The notes beneath the pieces are model-generated. The model saw only the letters and a list, made by a program, of their open reading frames with translations, did no database searches and was not told the origin of the DNA. Of a DNA stretch of 58,524 nucleotides, positions 49,826 to 58,524 are shown piece by piece. The position numbers and the translations under genes were made by a program. Numbering within the stretch: position 1 is the first letter of the stretch; each line of letters opens with the position of its first letter. The DNA lies in NCBI GenBank assembly GCA_964496505.1, contig CAZBZV010000019.1, positions 1-58,524 on the forward strand, read 5' to 3'. This DNA is from JAABVY01 sp964496505. GTDB lineage: Bacteria > Zixibacteria > MSB-5A5 > JAABVY01.

Positions 49826-50734
49826 TCAAACCAATTTCTTCCGCCGCCGCTTAACAATCAAAAACGACGCTAAGATCAAAATACCGCCGATTAAATCCGT
49901 CCATAAAAGCACTTGGCCCAGAAGCGCGGCTCCCAGTATAATCGCCACCAACGGCTCGGAGAGCACCAGCACTCCGGCGCGATGCGGCTCGACTGTCTTC
50001 ATGCCATGATTGAAGGTCAGATAGGCGATAATATTGGTACAGATCGTGAAAGCCAGAAGCAAAAGCCAAACATTGGCGGGAAGGCTTATGTCAAGGCCGG
50101 TTATAACAGGATTTTTGAATATCAGGTGCATGACAAACCATAACGGTACCAGCCACACCAGCCCGAAAAGAAATGACCAGAAGGTAACGGTTAAGGTGTT
50201 ATACTTCGGCGTCTTGCGGCTCATGAAGATGATATAGACCGAGTACAGAAATCCGGTCAGAAGCGCAAATATATGCCCCAGGCCGAAATCGGACCATGAT
50301 ATCCCCCAGACCCGGAAAATTACCGCTACCCCGATAAGCGCCAGAAGGGTAGCGATATATCCCGAGGCGGTGACCTGCCGTTTATACAAAATCCGCGACA
50401 AAATCAGCGTGAAAATCGGCTGGGTATACAGAAGCAGAACCGCTACGGTAACCGAGGCCAGCACCGCCGCGGTCATATAAAGCGTAAAGAAAAGAGCAAT
50501 CCCGGCCAGCCCGAAGAAAAAGAAGTGGAGGTAGTCGCACGGTTGAAGCTTTAAGCTGTGCCTTTGGGACACAAGAACATATACAAGAAATATGCTTATG
50601 CTCAGCGCCAGCCGGACAAAAATCTGCTCGATAGTGGAGACATCATAGCGGCTCAATAATGTCGCAAAAATCGGGATGGTGCCGTAAAAGACACCTGCAA
50701 TTATGATGAAAAAGTGTCCCCCAGGAGCAGCCAT
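49826..50734 (-). CDS. EamA/DMT family permease
   Basis: The 302-residue protein has ten membrane spans in two EamA repeats (FIIIAGVFYGTIPIFATLLS start, LLAFTICTNIIAYLTFNHGM in the second). This drug/metabolite transporter family moves amino acids, nucleobases or other small molecules. VEPHRAGVLVLSEPLVAIILGA is the usual last-helix signature. It is transcribed alone. Confidence 0.92.
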   Translation of the reverse strand: MAAPGGHFFIIIAGVFYGTIPIFATLLSRYDVSTIEQIFVRLALSISIFLVYVLVSQRHSLKLQPCDYLHFFFFGLAGIALFFTLYMTAAVLASVTVAVLLLYTQPIFTLILSRILYKRQVTASGYIATLLALIGVAVIFRVWGISWSDFGLGHIFALLTGFLYSVYIIFMSRKTPKYNTLTVTFWSFLFGLVWLVPLWFVMHLIFKNPVITGLDISLPANVWLLLLAFTICTNIIAYLTFNHGMKTVEPHRAGVLVLSEPLVAIILGAALLGQVLLWTDLIGGILILASFLIVKRRRKKLV

Positions 50735-50889
50735 TGCTAAATTCTACTCTCCAAGTCTATTCCAAAAAGCCTTATCCATTTACCGAGCAATTATCTCCCG
50801 CGCCCTAATTAATTTTTATTAGGGTTTGCATTCAAGATATATTTTTTCAATATTCTAATAAAGCTGTTTTATCAATACGGAAGGGATAT

Positions 50890-52455
50890 ATGCAAAAAAA
50901 ATTCACATTAATCTGGATTACGCTTATTCTTATCATGGCCGTCTGCCCGCTGATGGCCGATTGGCAGTCTGATCTGGACAATCTGCTGGTAACCAAAGAC
51001 GAAAAAGAACAGAAAAAGCTTATCGACAAAATCCTGCTGGCCAATCCGACAATCGATACTGTCAGGTCTTATATCAAAAATCTGGAGTTTCCGGAAAAGC
51101 CGGTGGGAGAGCTAACCCTGCGTACGAATAAATGTATCGACGGCGTGGAACGTCCCTGGGTGCTGTATGTCCCGGAGACATACGACCCGAAGGTTCCCAC
51201 TCCGATGATAGTCATTCTTCACGGTCTGGTCAGCCGCAAAAACATTATGGAAAATCCAATCCAATACGCTCAGGACCATCCCATGCTGGAATATATCGCC
51301 AGAGAGGCAGGATGGCTGGCAGTGTTCCCCATGGGACAGCAAGGGGCGACCTGGTGGGATGAGGTCGGTATGACCAATATCAAGGACCTGATTCGGACAG
51401 TTAAGCGGGAATATAATGTTGATGATAACCGTGTAAACCTGGCGGGCTTTTCCGACGGCGCCTCCGGGGCCTACGGCTTTGCCATGCTTGACCCGACCGA
51501 ATTCGCGTCTTTCGTATGCCTCAACGGGCACCCGGGAGTGCCTAATGAGGATGGCGGCCTGCATACATACGCCTCCAATCTGAAAAATGCGGCGATATTC
51601 ACCGCCTTTACTAATCAGGATGCGCTCTATCCGACAGCGACCATGAGTCCGGCGGTAAATCTGATGCAGAGGGCTCATGCCATGCTTAAATACCGGGCGC
51701 TTCAGGGTGAGCATACGCTTTCGGCCTACAGGCCGCGGGATTTCAAATATATGATAGGTTTTATGAACGACAATCCCCGCCGGCCTCAGTCCGAATTCGT
51801 ATGGGAGACAGCCGATACGAATTTCGGGGAATTCCAGTGGTTCGAAATCGAGGAAATCGATCCGGGCGCCCCCGCCAGATGGCATAATGTGCTCAATACG
51901 GATCTGATGGACAGCACTATCAGTATCGGATTTGTCCCGGACGGATCCTATGAGAGGCCGGGGGTTAAGGTGGAAAGCCTGGCGGAGGGCCAGACTCTGG
52001 CCAAAAGTATCGGGCTGAAGCCGGGGGATATAATCATGGGCGGAAATCTGATGGATATCATGACCATGAAGGATTTGTCCCGATTCAAATCTCAGCTTCA
52101 CAGAGGGGGAGGGGCGGTGCTTACAATTAACCGCGACGGTTACAAATTTACGGCCTATGGTACCCTACCTCCGCCAAAAAAGAAAGCTTTGTTTACTTAT
52201 AAAAAATATTCGGCTATGGCCAAGGTTTATACAAAGGGCAACGGAATAGAAATCGAGGGTTCACGCCTGGGAGCTTATGATATTAAGGTTTTACCGGAGA
52301 TGTTTGATCTCGATATGCGGATTGTTATCAGGCATAATTCCGAAAAGATTTTCGACAACCATGTTCTTCCCGATTTAATATACATGCTTCACAACTTCCT
52401 CGAAAACCGCGATCGGGAATTGCTTTATGTCGGGGAAGTCGGTGTTAATTTATAG
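50890..52455 (+). CDS. exported alpha/beta hydrolase fused to a PDZ domain
   Basis: The 521-residue protein has a signal peptide (KFTLIWITLILIMAVCPLMA). Residues ~70-330 are an alpha/beta hydrolase of the polyhydroxybutyrate-depolymerase/feruloyl-esterase type: PWVLYVPETYDP, MIVILHGL and the nucleophile Ser188 in GFSDGAS; the later Asp and His cannot be fixed by eye. Residues ~358-420 look like a PDZ domain (LAKSIGLKPGDIIMGG, LTINRDG). The last 90 residues are unassigned. Likely periplasmic; substrate unknown. The PhzF gene follows by 14 bases. Confidence 0.82.
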   Translation: MQKKFTLIWITLILIMAVCPLMADWQSDLDNLLVTKDEKEQKKLIDKILLANPTIDTVRSYIKNLEFPEKPVGELTLRTNKCIDGVERPWVLYVPETYDPKVPTPMIVILHGLVSRKNIMENPIQYAQDHPMLEYIAREAGWLAVFPMGQQGATWWDEVGMTNIKDLIRTVKREYNVDDNRVNLAGFSDGASGAYGFAMLDPTEFASFVCLNGHPGVPNEDGGLHTYASNLKNAAIFTAFTNQDALYPTATMSPAVNLMQRAHAMLKYRALQGEHTLSAYRPRDFKYMIGFMNDNPRRPQSEFVWETADTNFGEFQWFEIEEIDPGAPARWHNVLNTDLMDSTISIGFVPDGSYERPGVKVESLAEGQTLAKSIGLKPGDIIMGGNLMDIMTMKDLSRFKSQLHRGGGAVLTINRDGYKFTAYGTLPPPKKKALFTYKKYSAMAKVYTKGNGIEIEGSRLGAYDIKVLPEMFDLDMRIVIRHNSEKIFDNHVLPDLIYMLHNFLENRDRELLYVGEVGVNL

Positions 52456-52469
52456 AGGAGGATTTGAAA

Positions 52470-53342
52470 ATGGGTGAGCTGGATTTTTATATCGTGGATG
52501 TTTTTGCAGAGGAGAAGTATGCCGGAAATCAGCTTGCGGTATTCCGCAAGGCCGGAGAGCTCTCTACCGAGCAAATGCAGAAACTTGCTAACGAGACACA
52601 TTTCTCGGAAACGACCTTTATACTCTTGGACGAGGAGAAGGACGGCGGCTATGATGTCCGCATCTTCACACCGGTCGAGGAGCTGCCCTTTGCCGGGCAT
52701 CCGACTCTGGGCACAGCCTTCGTAATCAAAAACGAGATTATGGAGAAGCCGTCGGAAAAGGTGCTGCTTAACCTCGAGGTGGGTCAGATACCGGTGACAT
52801 CCGAGGGTAAGCTTTTGTGGATGGAACAGATTCAGCCGGAATTCGGACAGACCGCTGATTCGAAGGAAGTGGCAAAGACAATCGGGATAGACCACAATTA
52901 TATCGACTGGCGCTTTCCGATCGAGGAGGTCTCGACTGGCGTGTTCACTTTGATTGTGCCTTTGAAAAATCTCAATGCGGTCAAACAGGCCTGCATGGAC
53001 AATGACAGATTCTGCCAAATGGCCGAGACTTTGCAGGCACGGTCGGTCCTGGTTTTCTGTCCGGAAACATACGAGGATGGCAATGATTTAAATGTCAGAC
53101 TTTTTGCCGAAGAACTGGGCGTGATCGAGGATCCGGCCACGGGCTCCGCCAATGGTTGCCTGGCTGCGTATCTTGTGAAGAATCGCTATTTTGACGATAA
53201 CCGGATCGATATCAGGGTCGAGCAGGGTTACGAAATCAATCGCCCCTCACGGCTTTATCTGCGAGCATATGAGGAGGGCGAGAGAATCCATATCCATGTG
53301 GGCGGCAAAGTTGAAATGATCGCCCGGGGCAAATTCATTTGA
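52470..53342 (+). CDS. PhzF family isomerase/epimerase
   Basis: The 290-residue protein starts at ATG 52470, eight bases after GAGGAGG; a TTG at 52464 is too close to that site. FYIVDVFAEEKYAGNQLAVF, ANETHFSETTFIL, FAGHPTLGTAFVI and DPATGSANGCLAAYLV are the PhzF family signatures; Glu in the N-terminal lobe acts as catalytic acid/base. Members isomerise or epimerise small acids. No phenazine genes are present, so the role is unassigned. Confidence 0.93.
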   Translation: MGELDFYIVDVFAEEKYAGNQLAVFRKAGELSTEQMQKLANETHFSETTFILLDEEKDGGYDVRIFTPVEELPFAGHPTLGTAFVIKNEIMEKPSEKVLLNLEVGQIPVTSEGKLLWMEQIQPEFGQTADSKEVAKTIGIDHNYIDWRFPIEEVSTGVFTLIVPLKNLNAVKQACMDNDRFCQMAETLQARSVLVFCPETYEDGNDLNVRLFAEELGVIEDPATGSANGCLAAYLVKNRYFDDNRIDIRVEQGYEINRPSRLYLRAYEEGERIHIHVGGKVEMIARGKFI

Positions 53343-53412
53343 GCTTGTTAAAAATCTTATAAACACTTACAATACAGGGGAATAGTCAGATTCATATGTG
53401 CAAGGAGGGATT

Positions 53413-53889
53413 ATGGTAGTGCCCAAAAGATTTGACTGGTCCCAATTTACATTGAAAATAGCAGTCAAGGCCGGGCCCTCAAAAGTCTTTAAGGCCTGGG
53501 CAGATTCAAAGGAAATCTGCAACTGGTTTGCCTATAAAGCCGAGATAGAACCCAAAAAGGGCGGTAAATTCAGCCTGACGGATATATACGGCAATTCGTT
53601 CGAGATGGAAGTTCTGGGCGTCCGTAAGGACAGCCGCATACACTTCACATTCGGTATGAATGACGAGCAGGTAATGGTTAAGTTCAAAAAGTCCGGCAGA
53701 TATACGATTTGCGAGCTGCATCAGTTCAATATAAAAACGACGCCCAATCACAAATGGGATACTCATATGGAGCAGCGCGCAGGATGGACTTTCTTTTTAA
53801 CCAATTTGAAATCATGGCTGGAGCACGGAATCGATCTGCGCAGCCATGACACCAAACGCGGTTATGCCGATAATTTCGTTAATAGTTAA
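53413..53889 (+). CDS. AHSA1-like SRPBCC domain protein
   Basis: The 158-residue protein starts at ATG 53413 behind AAGGAGGGA. It has the Bet v1/SRPBCC pattern of AHSA1 proteins: FTLKIAVKAGPSKVFKAWAD, FAYKAEIEPKKGGKFSL and a closing helix with GWTFFLTNLKSWLEHG. In eukaryotes AHSA1 activates Hsp90; in bacteria these bind hydrophobic ligands. It lies 20 bases before the CpcT-like gene. Confidence 0.85.
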   Translation: MVVPKRFDWSQFTLKIAVKAGPSKVFKAWADSKEICNWFAYKAEIEPKKGGKFSLTDIYGNSFEMEVLGVRKDSRIHFTFGMNDEQVMVKFKKSGRYTICELHQFNIKTTPNHKWDTHMEQRAGWTFFLTNLKSWLEHGIDLRSHDTKRGYADNFVNS

Positions 53890-53908
53890 TCAACAGGATA
53901 TGAAATAA

Positions 53909-54571
53909 ATGACGGAAAAACCGGTCTATATATTTTTGGTTGCTGCAATTTTGATTATGTCTGTTTCGTCAATAAGTTGCAGTGCAGATAAAGCGGAAGC
54001 GGAAGATTCAGCCAGGGGCAGCGATGATCTGGCAATACTTGTGAATTGGATGAGCGGCTATTTTACGAGCAAGGCACAGTCCGAAACCGACAGCAGTTAT
54101 TTCGATATCCGCCTGCATATGATACCGATCTGGAAACATCGTTCAGATGCGCACTGGCTTTATGTCGAACAGGCAATGGCCGATTATCAGGACAAGCCCT
54201 ACCGTCAACGTGTCTACAGGGTTAGCCAAACCGGGGAAAATGAATTCAAAAGTGCGGTTTATACCCTGGAGGAGCCTATGCGTTTCACAGGCGTATGGAA
54301 AGAGGAAAATCCGCTGGCAGGTCTGACCCCGGATTCCCTGACACTTAGAGAAGGCTGCTCTATAATCCTGCACCGCGAAGACGATGCCTTTGTCGGCAGC
54401 ACGATCGAGAAGAACTGCGCCAGTGAACTGCGCGGGGCTGCCTATGCCACCTCCGAAGTTATAATCAGGGAAGATGGTATGGTAAGCTGGGATCGTGGTT
54501 TCGATGCTGAGGACAATCAGGTCTGGGGCGCCGAGAAGGGCGGCTATATCTTCAAGAAAGTAGAAGAGTAA
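53909..54571 (+). CDS. CpcT/CpeT-like lipoprotein
   Basis: The protein has 220 residues with a signal segment and lipobox (SSISC, Cys about residue 25). The mature part LVNWMSGYFTSKAQSETDSSYFDIRL, PIWKHRSDAHWLYVEQAMA and YRQRVYRVSQ match the CpcT/CpeT family, best known for attaching bilins to phycobiliproteins. Here it is a lipoprotein in a bacterium without phycobilisome genes, so a different ligand is likely. The catalytic assignment is not made. Confidence 0.85.
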   Translation: MTEKPVYIFLVAAILIMSVSSISCSADKAEAEDSARGSDDLAILVNWMSGYFTSKAQSETDSSYFDIRLHMIPIWKHRSDAHWLYVEQAMADYQDKPYRQRVYRVSQTGENEFKSAVYTLEEPMRFTGVWKEENPLAGLTPDSLTLREGCSIILHREDDAFVGSTIEKNCASELRGAAYATSEVIIREDGMVSWDRGFDAEDNQVWGAEKGGYIFKKVEE

Positions 54572-54648
54572 TTGATCTCTGGCGGTTTAATGGAACCTGC
54601 ATCATATCCTCATGTTAAAATTCCAATAATATTGTAGATGGAGATTGT

Positions 54649-55422
54649 ATGCGAAAAGTTATTTTGATTGCTGCCCTTATCAGCTTTGTTGCAATTAATC
54701 TCACCGCCCAAAACAAAAAATCGACTCTGTTAATGGATATGTCGCAGTTCGATAAAGCTTATATCCCGGCGCTCTTTTATACCAATCAGAATAATGCTGA
54801 ATACTCAGCAAGGTCTATCGACGGATTGCTCAGAGTCTGGAACGGCTTCATGTCCCGGCACAAGAATCCTGAATTGCCGGACAGTCTCTGGGGCAGGGAT
54901 ATCGGACAAATCGATAAGCTGATCGGAAATGCGGCGGAGATAGTGTACAAGCAACAGTCACTCGATTCTGCTCATGAGAATCTGGAGCGGGTGAGATATG
55001 TACTCCTTGAGATGCGTGAGCGCAACGACATCGAATACTATATGGATGATCTGACAAGATTTCATGCTGAGATGGAAAAAATCGTTGAGATTGCCGGTGA
55101 CAAAGAAAACAACGAGCTCGAGCAAAGCGAGTTATCCCGGATAAACAGCCACCTTGACAATGCGCTGGAAATCTGGAAAAAAGTCATGTTGAAAATATTC
55201 AACCAAAAACTGTTCAGTTTTAGCGATAAGCAATATAAAAGATTAAATGAGCTAATTGAATTTGAGGAAAAAGCGCTGGGAGAGCTGAAAACAGCTTTGG
55301 ATAGTGATGAAAAGGATGCTGTTATTCGTTCTAAAGCAATGGCTGTCAAGCCAGACTTTGTAAAGCTGTTTCTCTTGTTTGGCGGTTTTAGTGAGGATTT
55401 TCTAAAGAACAGGGTTTACTGA
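54649..55422 (+). CDS. exported helical protein of unknown function
   Basis: The protein has 257 residues with a signal peptide (KVILIAALISFVAINLTAQ). The mature part is nearly all helical and charged (YKQQSLDSAHENLERVRYVLLEMRE, SRINSHLDNALEIWKKVML, LNELIEFEEKALGELKTAL), like small periplasmic four-helix proteins. No motif is recognised. It is followed directly by the YedF-like gene. Confidence 0.65.
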   Translation: MRKVILIAALISFVAINLTAQNKKSTLLMDMSQFDKAYIPALFYTNQNNAEYSARSIDGLLRVWNGFMSRHKNPELPDSLWGRDIGQIDKLIGNAAEIVYKQQSLDSAHENLERVRYVLLEMRERNDIEYYMDDLTRFHAEMEKIVEIAGDKENNELEQSELSRINSHLDNALEIWKKVMLKIFNQKLFSFSDKQYKRLNELIEFEEKALGELKTALDSDEKDAVIRSKAMAVKPDFVKLFLLFGGFSEDFLKNRVY

Positions 55423-55441
55423 AGTAATGGAGACTAAAAGG

Positions 55442-55789
55442 ATGAATATCGACAAAGATTTAATGGTGTTTCTGGGTTCATCGCAGGTCGGGGACGGTGA
55501 GCCTGATCTGGGAAATAAATTGATGGATTCGTTTTTGAAGATGCTTCTGGACTCCGGAAAGATTCCGGACAGGATAGTCTGTATGAACAGCGGCATTTTT
55601 CTTACCACCGAAGGTTCGCCGGTTATCGAGAGCATGCAGAAATTCGAGCAGGCCGGTACGGAAATACTCAGCTGCGGCACATGCCTGGCATATTTCAAGC
55701 GTGAAGATAAACTGCTGGTCGGACAGCCCACGAATATGAAAAATACTGTTGAGGCTATGCTGAAGTACAAAAAGATCCTGTCACCCTGA
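55442..55789 (+). CDS. YedF-like DsrE-fold protein
   Basis: The 115-residue protein matches the DsrE-like part of YedF proteins: VFLGSSQVGDGEPDLGNKLM, SGIFLTTEGSPVIESMQKFE and ILSCGTCLAYFKREDKLLVG with the paired cysteines, ending TNMKNTVEAML. The N-terminal TusA-like half of YedF is missing. Start 55442 is 10 bases after GGAG; an ATG at 55427 also fits. YedF is linked to selenium metabolism in other bacteria; no selenium gene is nearby. Confidence 0.82.
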   Translation: MNIDKDLMVFLGSSQVGDGEPDLGNKLMDSFLKMLLDSGKIPDRIVCMNSGIFLTTEGSPVIESMQKFEQAGTEILSCGTCLAYFKREDKLLVGQPTNMKNTVEAMLKYKKILSP

Positions 55790-55816
55790 CAGAGATACTC
55801 GCTTATTGATATAAAA

Positions 55817-55848
55817 GATATGCCGGAATGAGATCATTCCGGCATATC
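55817..55848. terminator. perfect 13-bp hairpin between convergent genes
   Basis: GATATGCCGGAAT (55817-55829) and ATTCCGGCATATC (55836-55848) pair completely around GAGATC. No long T tract follows on either strand, so it may act with other factors. Confidence 0.6.
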
Positions 55849-55880
55849 GAGAAGCATTTGTGCGGGGAAACTCTGATTTA

Positions 55881-56630
55881 TCACCAGGAACCATTATCAC
55901 TATATTCACCATTCTCATATTCCCACCACTGGCCGCTGCCATCCGAATTCCATTCGGCCTGAAACTGCTGAACATACTCTTCATCAACTTTAATATAGTG
56001 ATGCAGCCTTCCGGAATTATCATCATAAACCCTGACTTCGAATTTATTGTTCTCCAGGTATTCATAATATTCCATTGCGTACGCATCATCTTCGGTATGT
56101 CCCCAGGCCCATTGTAATTCGCTGTCTTCACCGGGGTATTCGTATACTATCAATCCTCCGAAATCCAGTGTTTTGTGTACTTCCAGATGCATGGCAGTCC
56201 AGCCGTCATAGCTGTTCTCACCGTCGCTGCCGTCATAAATCCAGTCCCAGGCATAAAAGTCCTGACTCTCAAAAATATTAAAGGTTATAATAAGATCGCC
56301 AATTGTATCCTTCAGGATCCAGTCTGGTTCATCATCATATATACTGTTAAAATCAGCATACCTCTTTGAAACCGGAGGAGGGATGTTGATATTGGCAAAT
56401 GAATTCATCAAATCGATATAACCAACCGCAAGCTGAGCATGGCTGTCATCCGACTGACGCATGCCCTCGGGGATTTCAATCGTGGTAATCTGGTAAAACT
56501 CGGGCGGATCCTCCGTCGAAGGGCCGTTACCATTGTCGTCATCAACGATGTCATCCCCGGAGGAACAAACCATGAACAATAAAAAAGATAATGCAAGAAG
56601 CAATAGCAGTGTTAACTTAATATCCCTCAT
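55881..56630 (-). CDS. lipoprotein of unknown function
   Basis: The 249-residue protein has a long hydrophobic signal (KLTLLLLLALSFLLFMVC) with lipobox FMVC (Cys about residue 22) and an acidic linker (DDIVDDDNGNG). The mature part is strongly acidic and aromatic, with regular strands (LIVYEYPGEDSELQWAW, KFEVRVYDDNSGRLHHYIK, EFQAEW-type turns), suggesting a beta-rich fold. No family is recognised. The gene stands alone, divergent from the second flippase. Confidence 0.65.
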   Translation of the reverse strand: MRDIKLTLLLLLALSFLLFMVCSSGDDIVDDDNGNGPSTEDPPEFYQITTIEIPEGMRQSDDSHAQLAVGYIDLMNSFANINIPPPVSKRYADFNSIYDDEPDWILKDTIGDLIITFNIFESQDFYAWDWIYDGSDGENSYDGWTAMHLEVHKTLDFGGLIVYEYPGEDSELQWAWGHTEDDAYAMEYYEYLENNKFEVRVYDDNSGRLHHYIKVDEEYVQQFQAEWNSDGSGQWWEYENGEYSDNGSW

Positions 56631-56829
56631 ATAGCACTCCCTGTAACAGGCATTATGTATTTTGCATTAAAGCCGCAGGCAATATTTCCCCAATCGCGAA
56701 ATATCCTGATAATTTAAATATTATGGATAAAACGGTCAAGTAGTATTATCGGTAAATTATAATTGCATAAGTTTAATCTTTTACAATCATCCTTTTTTTC
56801 ATAAGATGATTTCCAAAATCAGCCGTTTT

Positions 56830-56860
56830 CGGAGAATTCTTTTCCCGGGATGATTCTCCG
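56830..56860. promoter_or_regulatory. 8-bp inverted repeat upstream of the second flippase
   Basis: CGGAGAAT (56830-56837) and ATTCTCCG (56853-56860) flank a 15-base spacer, 45 bases before ATG 56905. Possible operator or leader hairpin. Confidence 0.35.
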
Positions 56861-56904
56861 ACTCATAATGTCCGATATAAAAATAATACAGGGCAATAGC
56901 TTAT

Positions 56905-58407
56905 ATGTGGGATGAGATAAAGAAAATACTGCGGCATTCATCGGTTTATGGCCTTGCAATTCTGCTTACCAACGCCATGAGCGTGGTGCTTCTGCCCCTC
57001 TACATGAATTATCTGGGGCCGGATGAGATCGGTCTTCTGGAGATTATCAACCGCACCAACGATATCCTGCGGATAATCCTGATGGTGGGTATGGTCACCA
57101 CCACATTACGTTTCTACCAGGATAAAGACTCCGAAGAATACCGCAGGTCGGTAATCTCGTCGGCCATGCTTTTCCTGGCAGTCTTCGGTTTGGCGGCTGT
57201 CGGCATAATGATGTTATTCGCACATCAACTGGCCAATATAATCTTCGCATCCTCTGAACATGTTACCTATGTGCGCCTGATGCTCGTGATGCTGTTCCTC
57301 GAGGTGTTGTATATCGTTCCGATTCTCTATTTCCAGGCACGCCTGCAATCGACAATGTTTATCATAATTTCCATCAGTCGTTTTTTAATCGGGCTGACTC
57401 TGATTATCTACCTTGTAGCCTACAAGGGTATGGGAATTATGGGTGTGCTCTGGGGGCATATAATTTACGTGGGGATCTTCGGTACTGTGCTGTTCATATT
57501 CATCCTGATTCGAGTGGGTATACGGATAGATTTTCCTCTGCTAAAAGAGATGGTAAAGTTCGGACTGCCATTCGTGCCGGGAAGCATATTTTTGTTTATT
57601 CTTAATTCCGGCGACCGTTATGTGCTCCTGCACCTGACCTCAACAGAATCGGTAGGAATCTACGCTATCGGCTATCGTATCGGCGCATTGACCACAGCTC
57701 TGGTTATGTCGCCTTTCCTTCGGGTATGGAGCGCGCTTTATGTCAAATATTCACAACGCGAGGACAAGGATTATCTTTTCGCCAATTTTATGACTTATGT
57801 TGTCTTCACCTACACCTTTGCATCTCTGGCGGTGATCCTTTTCCGTCAGGAACTTCTTGCGCTTCTGGGAGATGTCGCCTACTGGGAGGCGGCGGGCGTG
57901 GTGCCTTATATTGCGCTGGCATATCTTTTCTGGGCGGCCTCACTTATTCTGGATTCGGGCTTTTATATTACAAAGAAAACGGTTTATAAGCCGCTGCTGT
58001 TCGGAATCGCCGCGGCTCTTGCGGTGGGACTTTGTTTCATCTTTATACCGCTCATGAATTATTACGGCGCTGTTTTGGCGACGGTGATTTCATTCGCGGT
58101 ATATTTCCTTTTGAGTATAATAATCGTCCAGCGGCTTTTCCCGATCAATTATCAATGGGGACGGCTTCTGAAAATAGTCGTTACCGGCCTTGTCATAGTG
58201 GCCGCGGGAGAGCTTTTGATCGGCAACCGTCCCATAATATCGATGATATCTGCCGACTGGACCGGATGGTATACCTGGATGTCGTTTAAAACGGTCTTAC
58301 TTTTGATTTTTCCGGTGATACTATATTTAATCAAATTCTTCCGTCCCGAAGAAATACGTAAAATCAACCAGTTGTGCGGCAGAACAGTTCCTGACGAAAA
58401 TACTTGA
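56905..58407 (+). CDS. Wzx-type polysaccharide flippase (second)
   Basis: The 500-residue protein has 12-14 membrane spans and begins VYGLAILLTNAMSVVLLPLYMNYLGPDEIG, the usual start of MVF/MATE-type polysaccharide transporters (cut from a longer match). FGLPFVPGSIFLFILNSGDRYVL is the conserved second-half start. It is 29 kb from the first flippase and is followed by a GT2 gene, so it opens a second polysaccharide locus beyond the window. Confidence 0.92.
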   Translation: MWDEIKKILRHSSVYGLAILLTNAMSVVLLPLYMNYLGPDEIGLLEIINRTNDILRIILMVGMVTTTLRFYQDKDSEEYRRSVISSAMLFLAVFGLAAVGIMMLFAHQLANIIFASSEHVTYVRLMLVMLFLEVLYIVPILYFQARLQSTMFIIISISRFLIGLTLIIYLVAYKGMGIMGVLWGHIIYVGIFGTVLFIFILIRVGIRIDFPLLKEMVKFGLPFVPGSIFLFILNSGDRYVLLHLTSTESVGIYAIGYRIGALTTALVMSPFLRVWSALYVKYSQREDKDYLFANFMTYVVFTYTFASLAVILFRQELLALLGDVAYWEAAGVVPYIALAYLFWAASLILDSGFYITKKTVYKPLLFGIAAALAVGLCFIFIPLMNYYGAVLATVISFAVYFLLSIIIVQRLFPINYQWGRLLKIVVTGLVIVAAGELLIGNRPIISMISADWTGWYTWMSFKTVLLLIFPVILYLIKFFRPEEIRKINQLCGRTVPDENT

Positions 58408-58459
58408 TATAGACGGCAGATTGACGATATTATAAGTAGGAAACAAGTGAAGAGGTCAA

Positions 58460-58524
58460 ATGAACGAGAAAACGCCCCGATTAAGTGTGGGTCTTGCTGT
58501 CTACAATGGCGAAAGATTCCTTGA
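58460..58524 (+). CDS. family 2 glycosyltransferase (N-terminal fragment)
   Basis: Only 21 codons from ATG 58460 lie in the window: MNEKTPRLSVGLAVYNGERF, the typical GT2 N-terminus with VYNGE. AGAGG precedes the start. It follows the flippase by 52 bases and belongs to the same locus. Confidence 0.8.
   Translation, partial: MNEKTPRLSVGLAVYNGERFL

Noticed and set aside
51112..52101. 329-codon minus-strand frame opposite the hydrolase gene
   Set aside because: Shadow of a real gene with recognisable domains on the other strand.

Overview
The window reads as a chromosomal segment of an uncultured Gram-negative bacterium, most likely from an FCB-group candidate phylum such as Zixibacteria. That placement is inference. 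It rests on a single-repeat dockerin tail at the left edge, a large Cys-rich exoprotein with a PKD domain and a C-terminal NPFNP-type sorting/FlgD-like domain, many lipoproteins and small outer-membrane barrels, an M16 peptidase pair, and a class II ribonucleotide reductase paired with ThyX. No tRNA, rRNA, transposase, integrase, phage module or CRISPR array was seen.

Layout. 1-823: dockerin tail and a class II aldolase. 824-2080: a 1.26 kb gap holding a tandem array (3.5 copies of a ~235 bp unit rich in hairpins) and a possible small RNA. 2081-6693 (minus): a nucleotide operon thyX-nrdJ followed by two Roadblock/LC7-like genes, behind a clear promoter and a pair of NrdR-like boxes. 6941-13141: small envelope proteins, an M16 peptidase pair (one active, one lacking the zinc motif) and hypotheticals. 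13607-18815: an EF-G, a prolyl oligopeptidase lipoprotein and a methyltransferase. 18816-27040 (minus): an exopolysaccharide cluster with flippase, CapK-like enzyme, two GT4 transferases, polymerase/ligase and Wzz. 27315-28834: a three-gene operon of unknown function with two paralogues. About 28981-29125: a candidate SRP RNA. 29237-34597: the Cys-repeat exoprotein, an orphan LysM plus peptidoglycan-binding protein that looks leaderless, and a saccharopine-dehydrogenase-like enzyme. 34757-39071: a MacA/MacB-type exporter with two separate permeases and one ATPase. 39328-45265: Big_5 lipoprotein, barrel protein, Mut7-C protein and a heterodimeric ABC exporter preceded by a 7-codon leader ORF. 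45392-58524: methyltransferases, SlyD-like FKBP, lipoproteins, EamA permease, a hydrolase-PDZ fusion, PhzF, an AHSA1-like protein, a CpcT/CpeT-like lipoprotein, a YedF-like protein, a second flippase and the start of a GT2 transferase.

How the parts work together. The thyX-nrdJ operon makes dTMP and deoxyribonucleotides without oxygen-dependent enzymes and is probably repressed by NrdR. The polysaccharide genes form a Wzx/Wzy-type assembly line, with a second flippase locus at the right edge. Two separate export systems (MacAB-like and a degenerate-site ABC heterodimer) suggest active efflux. A family of modular hairpin repeats recurs in intergenic gaps (912-1738, 8635-8748, 45289-45345). Stem changes are compensated while loops are kept, which makes it the strongest candidate here for an undescribed structured element.
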